NCBI GenBank assembly: GCA_027563935.2
Contig: CM050449.1
Coordinates: forward strand, 83,917,178-83,981,177
Direction of reading: 5' to 3'
Origin: Costus lasius
Lineage: Eukaryota; Streptophyta; Magnoliopsida; Zingiberales; Costaceae
Length of the DNA: 64,000 nt
Below, in pieces: positions 23,278 to 34,066 of this stretch. Made by a program: the position numbers and the translations under genes. Each line of letters opens with the position of its first letter. The stretch's first letter is position 1. The notes below the pieces were generated by a model. The model had not been told where the DNA came from. It did no database searches and was given only the letters and a program-made list of their open reading frames with translations.

Positions 23278-25131
23278 TCAGTTTAGTACCTTTGCAACTG
23301 TTTCCAGTGCAAATCCCCAAAAGGAATAAGGTAGAGTAGCCTGACTCATCATAGAACGAACCATATCCAGTAATGTTCTATTTCTCCTCTCGGACACACC
23401 ATTCCATTGCGGTGTTCCTGGCGGAGTGAGCTGTGAGATAATCCCACACTCCTTCAGATAGTCAGTAAACTCATGACTCAAGTATTCTCCACCTCGATCT
23501 GAGCGAAGTGCCTTGATATTTCGGCCTAGCTGATTTTGTACTTCATTTTTGAACTCTTTGAACATGTCAAAAGATTCACTCTTATGTCTCATTAGATAGA
23601 CATAACCATACCTACTGAAATCATCAGTAAAGGTAATGAAATATGAATAGCCACCTCTGGCATGTTTACTAAATGGCCCACACACATCACTGTGAATGAG
23701 GTCAAGTAAACCTGAAGCCCTTTGACCTTTGTTGGAAAAAGGAGACTTCGTCATTTTACCCAATAAACAAGCTTTGCATGTATCAAGCTCCTCATAGGAG
23801 AATGATCCCAGCAGTCCATGGTCATGCAACCGCTTAATGCGCTTCTTGTTAATATGGCCTAAACGACTATGCCATAGCAAGGTGCTGTCATCAGCATACT
23901 TGGCTTTCTTCATATCAATCTGCTGTATAGAACATTCCATGTCCAACATGAATAACCCATTGTTAATTGACCCAGTAGCATAAACAATATTATCAAAAGA
24001 AATATAACACTTTGAAATCTTGCATTCAAAGGAAAACCCTTTCCTGACAAGAGCAGGAATAGAGATAATATTCTTAGTTATGCTCGGTACAAAATAACAA
24101 TTGTCCAGTTCTAATACAAGACCAGATGGTAAAGAGATGTGATAAACTCCTACAGCAACAGCAGCAACCCGTGCCCCGTTTCCTACTCGTAGGTCCACCT
24201 CATGCTGTCCCACCTGTCTTCTTCTCTTGAGTTCCTGTACATTTGAACAAATGTGAACTCCACATGCAGTGTCCAACACCCATGAAATAGAAGAAGAAAC
24301 CATGACTTCAGTCACGAAAATACCTGAGCCAGAAGCGAAAGAGTTGCTTCCCTTCTTCTCTCCTTGGAGCGCTTTACAGTCCTTTTTCCAGTGACCCAGC
24401 TGGCCACAATGGAAACATCTGTATTCCTTTGACCGCTTTACCTTTTGTTTCAGAGCCTTGTTGTAGCTCTTGACAGGGGCTTTGCCCTTCTTCCCCTTCT
24501 TCTTGTTCCTTGAAGGAACCATTAGGACAGAGGATGAAGGCATTCCCTTCTCACGAGACTGAGTCTGCTCAGTAGTCAAGAGCATGTTCAGTAACTCTGC
24601 CAGCGTACAGTCGATCTTGTTCATATTAAAATTAATGATGAATGGATCGAAAGAGGCCGGGAGAGACTGCAAGATGATGTCTACAACAAGCTCCTGATTA
24701 ATGGTGTGTCCCAGTTTCTCTAGAGCCTCCTTGTACCCAATCATCTTGAGTACGTGAGCTCCCACTGGACTCCCTTCAGTCAGTTTGCTCTGAAAGAAAA
24801 GTTTAGTCAAGTTATAGCGTTCAGTCCTTGCCTGTGCTGCATACAGCATCTTGAGGTTTGCTATAATTTCTATAGCAGATAAATCCTCATGCTGACGCTG
24901 CAGCTGTGGCGTCATAGACGCTAGCATAAGGCAAGCGACATCAATGCTATCATTGACATGCTTTTCATAAGCTTCCCGAACCGCCCTTGCGGCGTTCGCA
25001 GCGGGTTGAGGCAGTATAGCCGTCTCGAGGACATACAGTTTCCTCTCAGCCTTAAGAACAATCTTAAGGTGTTCGTACCAGTCTGAGAAGTTTGGCCCAG
25101 AAAACTTCTCCCTTTCCAGTAGGGATCGCAC
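23278..25131 (-). CDS. Copia-A gag, protease and integrase core (617 aa), no ATG visible
   Basis: Gag is residues 1-260, with a zinc knuckle CFHCGQLGHWKKDC at 239-252 and a lysine-rich stretch before it. Protease has WVLDTACGVHIC with catalytic Asp 287. Integrase has the HHCC zinc region LWHSRLGHINKKRIKRL...CKAC (421-455) and the core triad Asp 482 (HSDVCGPF), Asp 545 (LRSDRGGEY) and Glu 581 (NGVSERRN), spacing D-x35-E. It ends TVAKVLN followed by TGA. Gag homology begins at the GTG codon 25131 or a few codons upstream. The frame runs back to a TAG at 25165-25167 without any ATG; the codon just after that TAG is ATT, where Copia-B has an ATG in a comparable place. The start codon may have been lost. 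Confidence 0.9.
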   Translation of the reverse strand: MRSLLEREKFSGPNFSDWYEHLKIVLKAERKLYVLETAILPQPAANAARAVREAYEKHVNDSIDVACLMLASMTPQLQRQHEDLSAIEIIANLKMLYAAQARTERYNLTKLFFQSKLTEGSPVGAHVLKMIGYKEALEKLGHTINQELVVDIILQSLPASFDPFIINFNMNKIDCTLAELLNMLLTTEQTQSREKGMPSSSVLMVPSRNKKKGKKGKAPVKSYNKALKQKVKRSKEYRCFHCGQLGHWKKDCKALQGEKKGSNSFASGSGIFVTEVMVSSSISWVLDTACGVHICSNVQELKRRRQVGQHEVDLRVGNGARVAAVAVGVYHISLPSGLVLELDNCYFVPSITKNIISIPALVRKGFSFECKISKCYISFDNIVYATGSINNGLFMLDMECSIQQIDMKKAKYADDSTLLWHSRLGHINKKRIKRLHDHGLLGSFSYEELDTCKACLLGKMTKSPFSNKGQRASGLLDLIHSDVCGPFSKHARGGYSYFITFTDDFSRYGYVYLMRHKSESFDMFKEFKNEVQNQLGRNIKALRSDRGGEYLSHEFTDYLKECGIISQLTPPGTPQWNGVSERRNRTLLDMVRSMMSQATLPYSFWGFALETVAKVLN

Positions 25132-25334
25132 ATTGAACGCTGTGGTGTTCGTTGCTGCAGTAATCTACAACAATGCAAGAACAGCAAGGTCAGTATCAAT
25201 GTTAGAATCAATTCAGGACTTAAGAATGATTCTTTTCTCACTATTTTATCTGACTGAAAAATCCAGCAAAACAGCTCGAAAGAGTAAAACTCTTTTAGTG
25301 AGATGGGATCCAGATTTCATACTTGGTCTCCGCG

Positions 25335-25672
25335 TCCCGCTCAGGCGAGATAAGATGCACAGAGAGTACAAGCACTAATTTCTGGTAGGCAATCCCTGCC
25401 AATCGCCAACCCGTGCGATTCCCCTTCATCTGGGCAATCCAGCAGACTGTGCCAACTGAGTTGGTACAACACAGTCTCTGATCCCACAGATGGCTGCCTC
25501 CATATAGCTACCATATGCTCAATATGTAGCCTACATGGTCAAGCTGACCCGACCTACTCCCTGGACCACCACGTGCTATGCTGAGCAACGAGAAGCGATA
25601 AATCCCTTCTCTGTAACACGCAGGTGTAATCACACACCGTCTGAAGATAGATGGGCGTGCCCACTGAGTGGG
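25335..25672 (-). promoter_or_regulatory. Leader hairpin cluster of Copia-A RNA
   Basis: There are four inverted repeats: 25335-25350 (6-bp stem, loop TCAG on plus; the one C-A mismatch on plus becomes a U-G wobble in the minus-strand transcript), 25401-25420 (AATCGC/GCGATT), 25452-25464 (CCAAC-TGA-GTTGG) and 25660-25672 (CCCAC-TGA-GTGGG). The last two are followed by tacaacac. Positions relative to each other and to gag match Copia-B and C. Confidence 0.6.
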
Positions 25673-26019
25673 TACAACACGGCCCCAACGATAGTCAGAA
25701 CAGTGAGGTTTCGCGTCAGAAGGCTATCGTGCTTGATATTTAACGTTGGATTTTAACGGTCCTTTTATCTTCTTACTATCATTCAAATCCTATGGTGATA
25801 GCAGAAGAATAAATCATGCAGTTATTAAATTACTTAAACAGTAAATTAAAAGCATGATGATCTTATGTGGTAAAAGCCCATTAAGCCTAAGTAAGACCTT
25901 AATAAACTTAAGTCTTCACTTGAGCTCTTCATGGGTCTTTAGCATTTCCTCTGGCCCAACCCGGGCCCAAGCGCCCACTGCAGCTCAGATGCGCCCACCA
26001 GGTAAAATGCGCCTGTCCT

Positions 26020-26076
26020 AGAGTCGAACCCTAGACCTCCCACTGGTGAAGCCACTTGCTGCATGCGCCTCTGCCA
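26020..26076 (-). promoter_or_regulatory. tRNA-like pol III A box and B box in Copia-A leader
   Basis: On minus, TGGCAGAGGCG (26076-26066) matches the A box TRGYNNARNNG, and GGTTCGACTCT (26030-26020) matches the B-box core GWTCRANNC, 35 nt apart. This is the arrangement of a tRNA or tRNA-derived SINE head. No acceptor stem is recognisable, so it is probably a trapped tRNA/SINE fragment. Confidence 0.45.
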
Positions 26077-26949
26077 TGTGTGCTCTGTGCTCATGTCTGA
26101 TTAAATTACAATTTAATCTATCTAGACATGATTGACACGCAGGTCAATTACACTTTATAAATCAATTAAAATGTGATGCGCAGATCACAATAATAATTTA
26201 CAATAATTCATCCAGGCACGCAGGCCCCAGCACAGCACACATTAAATTTAGGCAGCCCACATAAGATTAAATAGACAATCATTCATGTTATACAAACATC
26301 ATGTGATCCAATCAAGAAAATAAAATTTTTCGAAAAACCCATTGGCTTCATTTTATTTCCTTATGTGCCCTACTACCTTACAACGGTCCATTAATAGGGA
26401 TCCACTCATCAGACCTAGCCAGACCCACTGCCCTTGCATGCACCAAGTCATAACCGACTTGAGTCGACCTTATGGTGAACAATGTATGCCTTAAGGGCTG
26501 AACGTCCCTCATGAGTTCTGGCAAGCGGGTGTGACCCCGGGCCTTAATCATGAGCGTTCATCTGGTTGTCTCAATCAGACATCGCTACACGCCTTTCTGC
26601 AGTCGACCAATAGCACCTGATGCTTGCGCATAGGTGCCATCTGGTCGACCCATCTAGGCTGTCAGATAGTCTGATCAGACTGTTGGGTCTAGACTGGACG
26701 ATGACTTCAACCCTAATAACCCGTCTAAGATTTTGAAGTAGGCGCTTAGATCTAATGAGGGGCGCGCAAGTAAAAGTTTTGGGAAAAACTACAACATGCG
26801 CCAATCATCATGCATGCGTTAACAAGTAATAAACTTACATCTATTTTCGCAAACTAGCATGTAGTTTCGCATGAAGATAAGCATTAGATCTACTCTAAGC
26901 TCAAACAAGGATCACATATAAGCAATCATATGAATCATACAATGAACTA

Positions 26950-26963
26950 TGGCTCTGATACCA
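26950..26963 (-). other. Primer binding site of Copia-A (initiator tRNA-Met)
   Basis: Minus-strand TGGTATCAGAGCC lies two bases inside the 5' LTR end, complementary to the 3' end of plant initiator tRNA-Met. The same site is present in Copia-B and C. Confidence 0.92.
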
Positions 26964-26965
26964 AT

Positions 26966-28641
26966 TGAAAGTTCCCTAAAGGGGGCGAAACCCTAAAGCA
27001 TGCGCATATAAAACTTGCATGGGCGGAATCTAGGGCTTCCTAGGATCGCATGTATGAACATAGATCAACTTAAGCGGTTTGTATAGATCAAGAAGGGGAT
27101 CATACCAATGCCATTTCTTGGATGGCGTCTTGGAAGAAGAGGGCGATGTGGCTCTCCTCCAAAGGTGGCGCACACAAGGTGAAGATGACTACTCCCTTGG
27201 CGTTCCTTGTGCTAGCAAAGCTCCAAGGTCTCCTGATCGCGTGAAGGAGGTTGAGATGATCTCTTGGCTTTCTTCTCTTCTCCTTTGCGTGAAGACTCAC
27301 CACACGTGAGGAAGAGGCGACAAGAGGAAGAGGCGAGCGAGAATAGAGCAATTGCTCTCGAACGTGAGGCGTGCTCTCTATTTTGGAAAGCATGACTTCC
27401 AAAAATAGTAAACCCTCACACGTTCAAGTGTTCATGCCAAGTGAACAAATCGCAACCTTCTCCTCTTTGAACCATGCGCTCACTTGATGAGCCGGTTCAA
27501 TTGGATTTGGTTCAAAGACCAAATTAAACCAAGCATTGGTCTAGATCAAATTAAACCATAAGGCTCAAGATCTAACCATTCATCTCTTGATGCTCTTGAT
27601 CTCACCAATCTAGCATCAATTCTCTCGATCGAAGCTTACCGATCTCAAGCCCTAATCAATCAAACATGATCAGACCAGATCTCACTTACAATCAAAGTTT
27701 AAATCCCATTAAACTGAACCAAAACAATTCAGTCCACACGATCTGACATAAGTAAGCCATATCATCAAATTGTGCGACCCTAAGGGTTTCCTTTAAATAT
27801 CGGTAACGATAACTTACGTTATCACGATCAGTGAGGGGTATCTAGCAACACATCACTGTCTCCCGATATAAAGGAAAGAGTCTTCCAAGACTACACCCAA
27901 ACCACAGCACAAGTGTGAACCCAAGTCACTTGACATATGTGTTTCCTTTGCCACTGGATGTTCTTATTGGACAAGCGTGTCAAGCCTGTAATTCCAATAT
28001 GATGAGAATGATTAGATCAGATGAACATAGTCATCTGGGTATGGCCATACACTTTCTCAATCATCTCATACAGGGGGCCCCTATAGAACATCACACTCCA
28101 ATCAAGGAGACGGCAATCCTATATCTATCACTAGTGCCCTAAAATGACTCATGCTCATTATCCAAGATAGTCTATAACCATTATGTTTCAAATGATATTG
28201 AACTACCTCAAAACAATGCCAATCATCATTTAGAAACACAAGTGATCTCAAGTCAGAGGAAATATGCCACTTGTTTGCATATAAGGATTATTCACATTGT
28301 GACAAGCAATTGAATATCCTAAGTAGGGTCTGTCCAGTACATCCAATGTACCCATGAGTCTACATCTTATTCCATGCTCGAAGCATCCTATAAGATTAGA
28401 ACACATATTAGTCTCAATCATATCAAGGCTGTCTCATGTTCACCAAGATATCTCGACTAAGGACAAAACTGCATGTCAGCCAAGCTGAACAGCATTGAGA
28501 CATTATTCAGAAGTATACATATTGCAGCAGATGATGTAACAACCTGAATAACAACCATTGCCTTTATAAACATAGAGTTTATACATGATACTGATATAAT
28601 CCCAAGGCCTCAAACATTAGCCTTAAGGGTATACCCCAACA
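26966..28641 (-). repeat. Copia-A 5' LTR
   Basis: 1676 bp, same length as the left LTR and about six substitutions from it. The TSD gagac follows at 28642-28646. The U3 palindrome is at 28039-28050. Confidence 0.95.
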
Positions 28642-28646
28642 GAGAC

Positions 28647-29615
28647 AATGCTAGAGTTTCATGACAAATCAGATGAAGCAAATCGAAGATATCAATGAGC
28701 AGATTCGACATCTGAATATGAAAGTGGACTCGGTATCCACACACTCGAAAATGATGGAGAACTGGATCACACAATTGGACCAGTGAACCAGTTCATCCTC
28801 TAGAACCCCAGAAATGCTTCCATCTCAACCTGAAGCAAATTCGAGAGACCAATGCAATGCCGTCATAACAAATGGTGATGAGCACTTAAAGGACTCTAAA
28901 GCCGAGGATATTAAGAATGAAGGAGAAGAGTCTGAAAGCCAGAATGAGGAGCCTTACCTAAAAATTCTTAAAACACCAGATGTCGAAAAGATAATGGCTA
29001 TTACTGAAAACTCTACAGATTGCATGAGTAAACAACCGCCTCTCAAACTTAAAGACCCAAGTAGTTTTGATATACCATGCATGATCGGCAACACTTTATT
29101 CGATGGAGCATTTTTGGATTTAGGTTCTGGAGTTAGCATCATATCATTCGTCACCTTCAAGAAGCTGGACTTGGGAAATCTCAAATCAACATCTCAGGTT
29201 CTCCAGTTTGCAAACAGCTCTAAATTTCACCCGCTCAGGATTGCTGAGAATGTGCAGCTACAAATTAAGGGTTTCTCTGTCCCGGTAGATTTTGTGATCC
29301 TAGATATGACTGAGAACTCCACTTTTTCTCTTATATTGGGCAGGCCATTGCTTGCTGCGATCGGAACCGTAATTGATGTCCAACACAGGATGATAAATTT
29401 TCGCATTAATAGGAATAATTTGTCATTCAATCTTCCTAGTAATGATAAAGAATACTATTTTTCAGGTTCCGAGGGCAGCAGAGTGGTAGCGAAGGAAAGT
29501 ACTGCACTGTCAAAAAGCAAACTGGAACTCCTCCCAGAAGTTTTTCCTGAGCATTTTGAAGATAGGCCCAACATCTCTATCCAAACTAAAAATGCCACTG
29601 AAGCCAAGTTGAAGG
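28647..29615 (+). pseudogene. G2 gag end and Athila-like protease
   Basis: This is the continuation of G2 after Copia-A. The frame from 28814 gives LPSQPEANSRDQCNAVITNG (gag C-terminus), then the protease: LKDPSSFDIPCMIG, catalytic region AFLDLGSGVS, and FSLILGRPLLAAIGTVIDV. The reading frame remains open about 280 residues. Homology ends near 29615 where minus-strand integrase (G3) begins, so the last residues are out of context. The remainder of G2 pol and its 3' LTR are not in the window. Confidence 0.8.
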
Positions 29616-31835
29616 AGTCTTGCATTTTCATATGCAGAGAGTCTAATCTCATCTAGCTCATTTAATTGTAACCTCCATTTTTCACCCGCGTTCTTCAAAT
29701 CAAAATTCAGCATCTTGATTGCCCAGAATGCCTTATGCTCGAGCTCTATAGGAAGGTGACATGATTTTTCATAAATTAATTAAAAAGGAGACATACCTAT
29801 GGGTGTTTTGAAAGCAGTCCGGTAAGCCCACAATGCATCATCAAGTTTGAATGTCCAATCTTTTCTAGCGTGTGACACTGTCTTTTACAAAATTCCTTTG
29901 ATTTCTCTGTTTGATATCTCAACTTGTCCACTTGTTTGGGGGTGATAAGGTGTTGCAACTCTATGATTTACCCCATATTTCCTGAGCAAAGCTAAAAACT
30001 TGTGTTCAATGAAATGCGAACCTCCATCACTAATCACTACTCGTGGTGTCTCAAATCGTTGAAAGATAATCTTTTTGAACAACTTAACAACTCAGGAATC
30101 ATTAGTAAGGGGACCAAGAGCCTCAACCCACTTTGAAACATAATCAACTGCCACAAGAATGTATTTGTTACCTCCAGAAGATGGAAAAGGTCCCATGAAG
30201 TCAATCCCCCAAACATCAAATGTCTCAACCTCAAGAATATTAGATAGTGGCATCTCATGTCTTCTGTTAATATTACTGGTCTTTTGACATCTATCACAAG
30301 ATAAAACAAAGTTTCTAGCATTTTTAAAATTGAAGGCCAATAAAATCCTGATTGCAACACTTTAAATGCAGTTTTCTCAGTACCAGCATGACCACCATAA
30401 GAGGATCCATGACATTGAAACAATATATTTGTGATTTTCTCTTCAGGTACACATCTTCTAAAAATGTCATCTGCACATCTTCTAAACACATAAGGCTCAT
30501 CCCAAAAATAGTGCTTTACCTTAGCCAAAAATCTCTTCCTTTTTTGGTAACTCAAATCAAGAGGGAAAACATTAGCTACAAGGTAATTCACAATGTCAGC
30601 ATACCAAGGGGCTCTGATTTGCTCAATGGCCAAGAGTTGTTCTTCAGGAAAGGAATCATTGATTACATCATTCTTTTCAGTGTCCACCATAATCCGTGAA
30701 AGATGATCTGCAACAAAGTTCTCTGATCCATTTTTGTCTTTAATCTCCAAATCAAATTCTTGTAAAAGTAAAATCCATCTGAGTAGACGTGGTTTAGTAT
30801 CCTTTTCTGCATTAAGTACCTTACAGCTGCATGATCAGTGTACACTACCACTTTGGAGTTAATCAAGCATGATCTGAATTTATCAAAGGCAAATACTATA
30901 GCTAAAAGTTCCTTCTCAGTGGTAGTGTAATTCCTTTGTGTTTCATCCAAAGTTCTGCTAGCGTAATGAATAACATAAGCTTTTTTTCTCTGTCCCAAAA
31001 CTACTCCTATTGCATAATCACTGGCATCACACATGAGCTCAAAGGGCAAATCCCAATCTGGAGGCTAAATGATAGGTGCTGAAACCAAAGTCTTCTTCAA
31101 TTCCTGAAAAGCAGATAAACAATCTTCATCAAAAGAAAATTTAACATCTTTACAAAGTAAATTTGTAAGAGGTCTAGCAAGTTTAGAGAAATCCTTAATG
31201 AATCGCCAGTAGAATCCTGCATGTCCTAGAAAGCTCCGGGCCTCCTTTACTGTAGTGGGCGGCTTCAATTTCTGTATCACCTCAACTTTGGCCTTGTCAA
31301 CTTCAATTCCTCTCTTTGAAATCAAGTGCCTCAAAACTATCCCCTGCCTAACCATGAAATGACATTTTTCCCAATTAAACACAAGGTTAGTTTCTTCACA
31401 CCTCTACAAAACCCGAGATAAATTAGCCAAACAATCATCAAAAGAGGAACCATATATAGAGAAATTCTCCATAAAAACATCCATAAAGTCCTCAATAAAA
31501 TCAGAAAAAATAGCCATCATGCATCTCTAAAAAGTAGCAGGTGCATTACATAGACCAAAAGGCATTCTCCTATATGCAAAAGTACCATATGGGCAAGTGA
31601 AAGTAGTCTTATCTTGGTCATCAGGATGTATAGGAATTTGGAAAAATTCAAAGTATCCATCTAAGAAATAAAAGTGAGAATGGTTTGCAAGCCTTTCAAC
31701 CATTTGATCAATAAAAGCTAAGGGAAATGGTCTTTCCTAGTAGTAGCATTCAATTTTCTATAATCTATGCACATGCGCCAACTAGTTACAGTTCTAACAG
31801 GAATTAATTCATTGTCTTTATTTTTCTGGATGGTG
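29616..31835 (-). pseudogene. Athila-like RT, RNase H and integrase remnant (G3)
   Basis: Read from right to left it gives RT, RNase H and integrase. RT (31835-31065) runs from NELIPVRTVTSW to FNWEKCHFMVRQGIVLRHLI and the RT-thumb segment SFLGHAGFYWRFI; the catalytic box reads VFMENFS instead of VFMDDFS. RNase H (about 31049-30700) has MCDASDYAIGVVLGQ, TTEKELLAIVFA and [10 protein letters not shown]. Integrase (30650-29616) has the zinc finger [15 protein letters not shown]...CDRCQ, core Asp ([10 protein letters not shown]), Asp (VISDGGSHF) and Glu ([11 protein letters not shown]), and ends AGEKWRLQLNELDEIRL. At least four stops or frameshifts break it. Both ends are cut: no gag, protease or LTR of this copy is present. 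Confidence 0.85.
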
Positions 31836-31974
31836 TTGGCTAACTCTCAGCCGGTGTTGAGCACCTGGTTGTGGTAGTGGTTGTTCGTCGGTGCTTCAGA
31901 AGGCCTCATTGTCAAATTCATCAGTTGGAGAGGCGTTGACATGGTTGATGATGGGCTAATAACCCCCACAAAAC
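31836..31974. other. Short unassigned segment
   Basis: About 140 bp between the RT remnant and the next LTR; no homology I recognise. Confidence 0.3.
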
Positions 31975-33134
31975 TATTCGTGTATATGCCCTTGGGACCA
32001 GTTGTTAGTCCATCTTATATACTATTTGACATTGATAACTTAAATATATCATTTTAGCATTGTCATTATTATGTTTTATTTACATATGCGATTATGTACT
32101 TATATAATAATATCCCTGGAAACAGATCATGTCTATGCGCAAACTATATCCCCAGTTAAGTACCTTAGTGGATATAGGATAGCTTTGGTACATGTGAGAC
32201 TAGTATTGGGTGAAAACAAGTGGTGACACACTTATCCAATTGGATATTAGTTTGGCAAAGGGACTATAATGCATTGGTACCTTGTTGTGATGATGGGGAT
32301 GTAGATGTCGATATCCATTCCGAAGACTTCGGTAGCAGTGATGCACTGCTAAATGCCACTCACTACTTGTGCTGACCTAAGATCATCACTACCAACGTCA
32401 GAGGAATCTACAGGGTCGCATACCTTGATACTCGATTTTTCGTATTGATCGGATAGCCTTCGGATCGAGTTATTTCATAACCTGGATCTATTTGGGAGAT
32501 TTCATCAGCGCCAATGGACCTGATGAGATGAAAGAAGCTTATTGGAACCAAACTTCATTTTTGGCATATTGACCAAAATTTAATCGTGGTTAGCTTCATT
32601 TGACCTTCGGTTAAATTGGATTGGATCCAATGGCTTGGTTAACATGCATAATGAAGTTTGGGCTAGGCCAATTACCGAATGGGGCTTGCTAATAAGTTGT
32701 AATGAAGAGATAAGAGAATAAAAGGGTATAATGGGGAGGATTTTATGGCATAGGCACATATTGAGTCCTAGTTGGACTAAGATTAGCGCCTATGGCTTGA
32801 TTGGTATCTTCCAAGTGATTAATTGAGATTGGATTTTGATTTAATCACTTGAGATATTAATTGGATTGTGATAGGCACATGTGGGCTGATTATTAACATA
32901 ATTAGAGTCCTAATTTGATTAGGACTTGCGCCTATGACACATTAGGCAATCTATCATGATGCTTTGACTAGGTCTTGATGCATACATGGAATATTTGCCT
33001 CATATGTTATGGATTGGGCACATATGGCATGGGCTTGCTTAGGCAAGGCTTAGGCACATATGGAATTAAGGATTTCATTGAAATAATTAATTGAATGATA
33101 TCCTTAATCCATGCCCTAATCATTGAAATAATTA
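31975..33134 (+). repeat. Truncated Copia-B-type LTR, plus orientation
   Basis: It aligns in reverse complement with the Copia-B LTR: gtgtatatgccc at the start, then ggttcctct- and gatgtcgatatcc-type blocks, and shared aggactt and gattaatt blocks down to ccatgccctaat. It starts TATTC where Copia-B starts TGTTG and lacks the terminal third. It ends at about 33120 with a 15-bp local duplication before Gypsy LTR sequence. An internal deletion removed the U3 palindrome region. Confidence 0.75.
33075..33134. repeat. 15-bp duplication at LTR-LTR junction
   Basis: tcattgaaataatta occurs at 33075-33089 and 33120-33134. The second copy sits exactly between the Copia-B-type LTR and the Gypsy LTR. Confidence 0.7.
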
Positions 33135-33694
33135 GTTGTGCTTATTTCAAAATATTGCCTTGATCAAATAGTATTGTGTGTTAGTTGACACGGTTCTGAC
33201 CGTAAGGAGAATCGTGTTGGCAGATCCACTAAATAAAACTTGTGAACCTCTAACACAATAGTAATTAGGGTTCATTCGAGGGTACCATGGTCTTTCATAG
33301 AACACAATGGACTTACTTAAATCGATAAGTCATGATAGTAGGAGATCGATTTAAGTAAGTACCAAGTTGTACTGATCGCAAGGGGGCAACTTGTATCATA
33401 GGAGAGATTCCTTATGAAAAATGATAAACTCATATATCAAATAAATTATAGCTCAGATAGATCAATCAATATGGTGAATTTCATAGACCTGATATCTCTC
33501 AATTAGACACCCTTCATGTTTCTATCATTGCTTTTCCTATTTTATTTGTAGTTGAGTATAATAACCTTATTTCCAAAACACAAAAATTGGATTGCTTAGC
33601 TTCTAAATATTAGAATAATTGGTACTTGACCCAGTTCCCTATGGGATCGACATCTTTTGTATTACTTCGATAACATCGTGCACTTGTGGTGTCT
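33135..33694 (+). repeat. 5' LTR of plus Athila-like element G4 (3' part only)
   Basis: It aligns throughout with 59890-60452: gttgtgcttatttc, gttagttgacac, ctcaattagacacccttca and ccctatgggatcgacatc. It ends in gtgtctatca before the primer site. The U3 and start are missing. Confidence 0.8.
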
Positions 33695-33717
33695 ATCAAG
33701 TTTTTGGACGCATTGTC
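33695..33717 (+). other. Primer binding site of G4 (tRNA-Asp type, degenerate)
   Basis: tttttggacgcattgtcgggga follows the LTR end. It is a diverged form of TGGCGCCGTTGTCGGGGA. Confidence 0.7.
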
Positions 33718-33850
33718 GGGGAACTTCGGTCAATATTAACAAATTTCTGAAATTTAGTAGACTAAGCATTTTTTTTCTTATTTTTGATTTTTATTTTTTT
33801 TTCTTATTTCCTTTCTTATGCTTTATCATTGTATATGATAATTTTTTTAT

Positions 33851-34055
33851 GCAAAGAAGCTTAAGAATAGGTGATTTATATGACCAAGATCTTGAAACCT
33901 TCACCTTTGAACATGGAAAATGCCTAAGTACCTCTGGCTACAAGGAACAACAACAACAGGAATTTGAGAGATTATGTTGCTCCATCTATACAACACTTAT
34001 AATCAGGTTATTCATCGGGTTAATGTTTCCAACTGTATTCATGTGTTCAGAATGA
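33851..34055 (+). pseudogene. G4 gag, N-terminal fragment
   Basis: ATG 33851 gives MQRSLRIGDLYDQDLETFTF and then a glutamine run. The frame degenerates and is interrupted at about 34055 by inverted element G5; gag resumes at 36659. Confidence 0.6.
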
Positions 34056-34066
34056 TTCAGGACCAA

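Larger units (their letters stand above)
25168..26949 (-). other. Copia-A 5' leader
   Basis: About 1.8 kb between primer site and gag with no domain-bearing ORF. It contains four small inverted repeats that align with those of the Copia-B and Copia-C leaders, and a tRNA-like A box/B box pair at 26020-26076. Confidence 0.7.
19554..28641 (-). mobile_element. Copia-A: young full-length Copia retrotransposon
   Basis: The element is 9088 bp with two 1676-bp LTRs, a gagac duplication, an initiator-Met primer site, a long leader (about 1.8 kb), gag-pol on minus, and a polypurine tract. By eye the LTRs differ at about six positions (for example 19733/27136 region a/g and 20399/27811 region t/c) with no indel, so the insertion is very recent. 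Domain order gag, protease, integrase, RT, RNase H is Copia. Gag starting SLLEREKFSGPNFSDWYEHL and a knuckle CFHCGQLGHWKKDC suggest the Tork/Angela side of Copia, tentatively. It inserted into gag of G2. Confidence 0.95.

Noticed and set aside
31836..31974. Candidate host gene fragment
   Set aside because: A short frame on minus has a possible DEFDNEAF stretch but contains a stop and has no recognised homology.
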